A stretch of DNA of 64,000 bases from Mycetocola tolaasinivorans. Lineage in GTDB: Bacteria > Actinomycetota > Actinomycetes > Actinomycetales > Microbacteriaceae. The position numbers and the translations under genes were made by a program. Shown here piece by piece: positions 62,461 through 64,000 of this stretch; the stretch's first letter is position 1, and every line of letters starts with the position of its first letter. The notes below the pieces were generated by a model, which saw only the letters and a program-made list of their open reading frames with translations, was not told the origin of the DNA and did not search any database. The stretch spans positions 62,001 through 126,000 of the forward strand of contig NZ_RCUX01000001.1 in the NCBI RefSeq assembly GCF_003667565.1. Reading direction: 5' to 3'.

Positions 62461-64000
62461 ATGCAAATCCGTGCCTCAGCCCGTACCGCGTTTTCCAGCG
62501 TTCGTGGCACCGAAACGGCGGTGAGTACGCCGCGCCTCCTCTGGCCCGACGTCGCCAAGGGGCTCCTCATCATCCTCGTGGTGTTTTGGCACACGGTGGT
62601 GAAGTCGTACCTGGAGGTTGACTGGCGGCTGCCGGTGCCGATTCCCGGCGCGTGGGGGATGATTGCCGACATCACGTATCCGGTGCGGATGCCGCTGTTC
62701 TTTCTCATCTCGGGATGCTTCGCGGCGAGCGCGCTCGCGCGGCCGTGGGGTGCGGTGTTTCGGAACCGCGTGGTGCGATTCCTGTACCTCTACCTGCTGT
62801 GGACGCTGATCCACACCGCCGCGATGTGGGCGTTTCCCGACTTTCCCACGCTCGTGCCACGATCCGTCGCCGCGTTCATTGAGGCGATCACCATCAGCCC
62901 GACCAACACCTGGTATCTCTATGCGCTCGCGCTGTACTTTGTGGTGGCCAAGGTGCTTCGCGGAGTGCCCCGCTGGATTCCGCTGGGGCTGGCAGCCGCG
63001 CTGTCGATCGCGGTGGGGGCGGGGGTCATCGACATCGTGAGTAACCGCGGATCCCTCCTTGCGAACCTGTTGTTTTTCCTCATCGGGGCGTACGCGTCGC
63101 GACACGTGCTGAAGTTTGCCGCGCGGCCGCGTCCGGTGCTCGCCGGTGCGCTGGCTTTGCTCTACCTGGGTGCGTTTGCCCTGGTGCGCGTGACCGCGGT
63201 CGAGCAGGTGCCCGGGGTATTGCCGGCGCTTGCGCTGATCGGGGTGGGGATGGGGCTCGCGATCGCACCACTGCTGGCGCGGATCCCGAAGCTCGGCACC
63301 GGGCTCGCCGCGCTCGGTGCCCGCACCCTCCCGATCTACGTGATTCACATGCCCGTCCTCGTGCTGATCGACGCGCTCATCGTCGGGCCGCTCTCCGATG
63401 CCGGGGGAGTCGTGCAGCTTGCGGCGGCGATCACGTTGCCCGTCATCGTCACCACCGTCGTCATCGCCGCGAGCCTCTGGATCGCGCGCCTCATCTCGCG
63501 CGACGGGCTGCGCTGGCTGCTCGACCTGCCTAGCGCTCGCCATACCAGCCGCACCCTACCCTGGCGCACTCCGCTCGCCGTCCTCACCCTCGCGGCAATC
63601 GGCATCGCGGCCTCCGCGGCCACGGCGATCCCCGCGACAAACGATGCCCACACACCCGACGCCCACACACCCGGTGCCAGCCAACTCAGCGCCCACACAC
63701 CCGGTAGCAACACGCCCCACCGCTCCGCACACCGCCCCGGCGAGGTGAGCATCGGCGCGGCCGGCGACATCCTGCTCTACGACGCGTCGCGCGGGGTCCC
63801 GGCCGATCAGGCGACCGGGTACTTCGATCACGTGCGACCCTGGTTCACCGAGGACATCGTGACCGGTAACCTCGAACAGGCCCTCACCCCCGACAACGGC
63901 ACCACCAAGTGCGCCGGGCTGAACGACTGCTTTGCCTTTCGCAGCGACCCCGCGGCCGCCGCGAGCCTGCGCGGATTCACCGATCTCAACCTCGCCAACA
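62461..64000 (+). CDS. Acyltransferase-3 membrane protein fused to a CapA-like domain, 3' end beyond the window
   Basis: 513 codons open to the right edge. Start ATG 62461 or GTG 62521; neither has a good ribosome site. Residues about 25-380 are an acyltransferase family 3 (OpgC/OafA-like) domain with about 10 helices: LLWPDVAKGLLIILVVFWHTV with the key His, VRMPLFFLISGCFAA and ARTLPIYVIHMPVLVL. After one more helix and a linker with AHTP repeats, residues about 430-513 start a CapA/PgsA-like metallophosphoesterase-type domain: VSIGAAGDILLYD and VTGNLEQALTPD. It may O-acylate a surface polymer and process it on the outer face. The fusion is unusual and incomplete here. Confidence 0.8.
   Translation, partial: MQIRASARTAFSSVRGTETAVSTPRLLWPDVAKGLLIILVVFWHTVVKSYLEVDWRLPVPIPGAWGMIADITYPVRMPLFFLISGCFAASALARPWGAVFRNRVVRFLYLYLLWTLIHTAAMWAFPDFPTLVPRSVAAFIEAITISPTNTWYLYALALYFVVAKVLRGVPRWIPLGLAAALSIAVGAGVIDIVSNRGSLLANLLFFLIGAYASRHVLKFAARPRPVLAGALALLYLGAFALVRVTAVEQVPGVLPALALIGVGMGLAIAPLLARIPKLGTGLAALGARTLPIYVIHMPVLVLIDALIVGPLSDAGGVVQLAAAITLPVIVTTVVIAASLWIARLISRDGLRWLLDLPSARHTSRTLPWRTPLAVLTLAAIGIAASAATAIPATNDAHTPDAHTPGASQLSAHTPGSNTPHRSAHRPGEVSIGAAGDILLYDASRGVPADQATGYFDHVRPWFTEDIVTGNLEQALTPDNGTTKCAGLNDCFAFRSDPAAAASLRGFTDLNLAN

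Noticed and set aside
62082..62621. 179-codon plus-strand frame crossing into the acyltransferase gene
   Set aside because: It is opposite the DUF3892 gene and out of frame with the acyltransferase; no start signal.

Overview
The window is high-GC, densely coded chromosomal DNA of a Gram-positive actinobacterium, most likely a member of the Microbacteriaceae. The evidence is a PriA-type HisA followed by an SseB-family gene, an actinobacterial lexA facing a LysM division-inhibitor-like gene across TCGAA-type SOS boxes, the DUF1844 / infC-rpmI-rplT / trmH / pheST neighbourhood, a gluABCD operon, and frequent GTG starts with TANNNT boxes directly in front. No rRNA, CRISPR array or recognisable transposase was seen. 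One tRNA gene (Pro, anticodon GGG) is present.

Region 1 (1-15.9 kb) is a surface-polysaccharide locus. Leftward, tatC, a GT2-flippase fusion and a double GT4 protein (cut by the left edge) overlap as an operon. Rightward come a PqqD-like protein, an HprK-like kinase fused to a second PqqD-like domain, a large LuxR-type regulator, a TatA/TatB protein, a low-molecular-weight phosphatase, a polyprenyl-phosphate hexose-phosphate transferase, a WecG/TagA transferase, a second large LuxR-type regulator and an ECF-like sigma factor with a zinc-finger tail. The Tat genes lie inside the polysaccharide operons, which suggests a dedicated translocase.

Region 2 (15.9-22.4 kb) is housekeeping: an alkyltransferase-family gene, lexA, the LysM gene, hisC-hisB-hisH-priA and sseB. 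Region 3 (22.4-33.3 kb) is one leftward operon: aldo/keto reductase, M20 amidohydrolase, a Dpp-type ABC importer with a double ATPase, two luciferase-like monooxygenases and a DUF1684 protein. It looks like an uptake-and-degradation pathway for an unknown peptide-like or amide substrate.

Region 4 (33.4-43.6 kb) is a compact type VII secretion-like island: an FHA-containing three-ATPase EccC/EssC protein, a WXG100-like protein, a second small helical protein, a DUF1023-type alpha/beta-hydrolase (candidate effector), then three lipoprotein genes in exact 648-bp tandem units and a fourth divergent relative. Each unit also carries a copy of the reading frame of the effector's last ~43 codons. The island ends at a broken fragment of a DUF1844 gene whose intact copy lies 2 kb away.

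Region 5 (43.6-58.2 kb) returns to core genes: a DJ-1/PfpI protein with a divergent LysR regulator, DUF1844, infC (ATT start), rpmI, rplT, trmH, gluABCD, pheS-pheT, a membrane-anchored esterase and a Nudix fusion. Region 6 (58.2-64 kb) holds an SGNH hydrolase, a CE7 esterase, a nucleoside-kinase-like gene, tRNA-Pro followed by an AT-richer accessory patch with a DUF3892 gene, and an acyltransferase-CapA fusion cut by the right edge.
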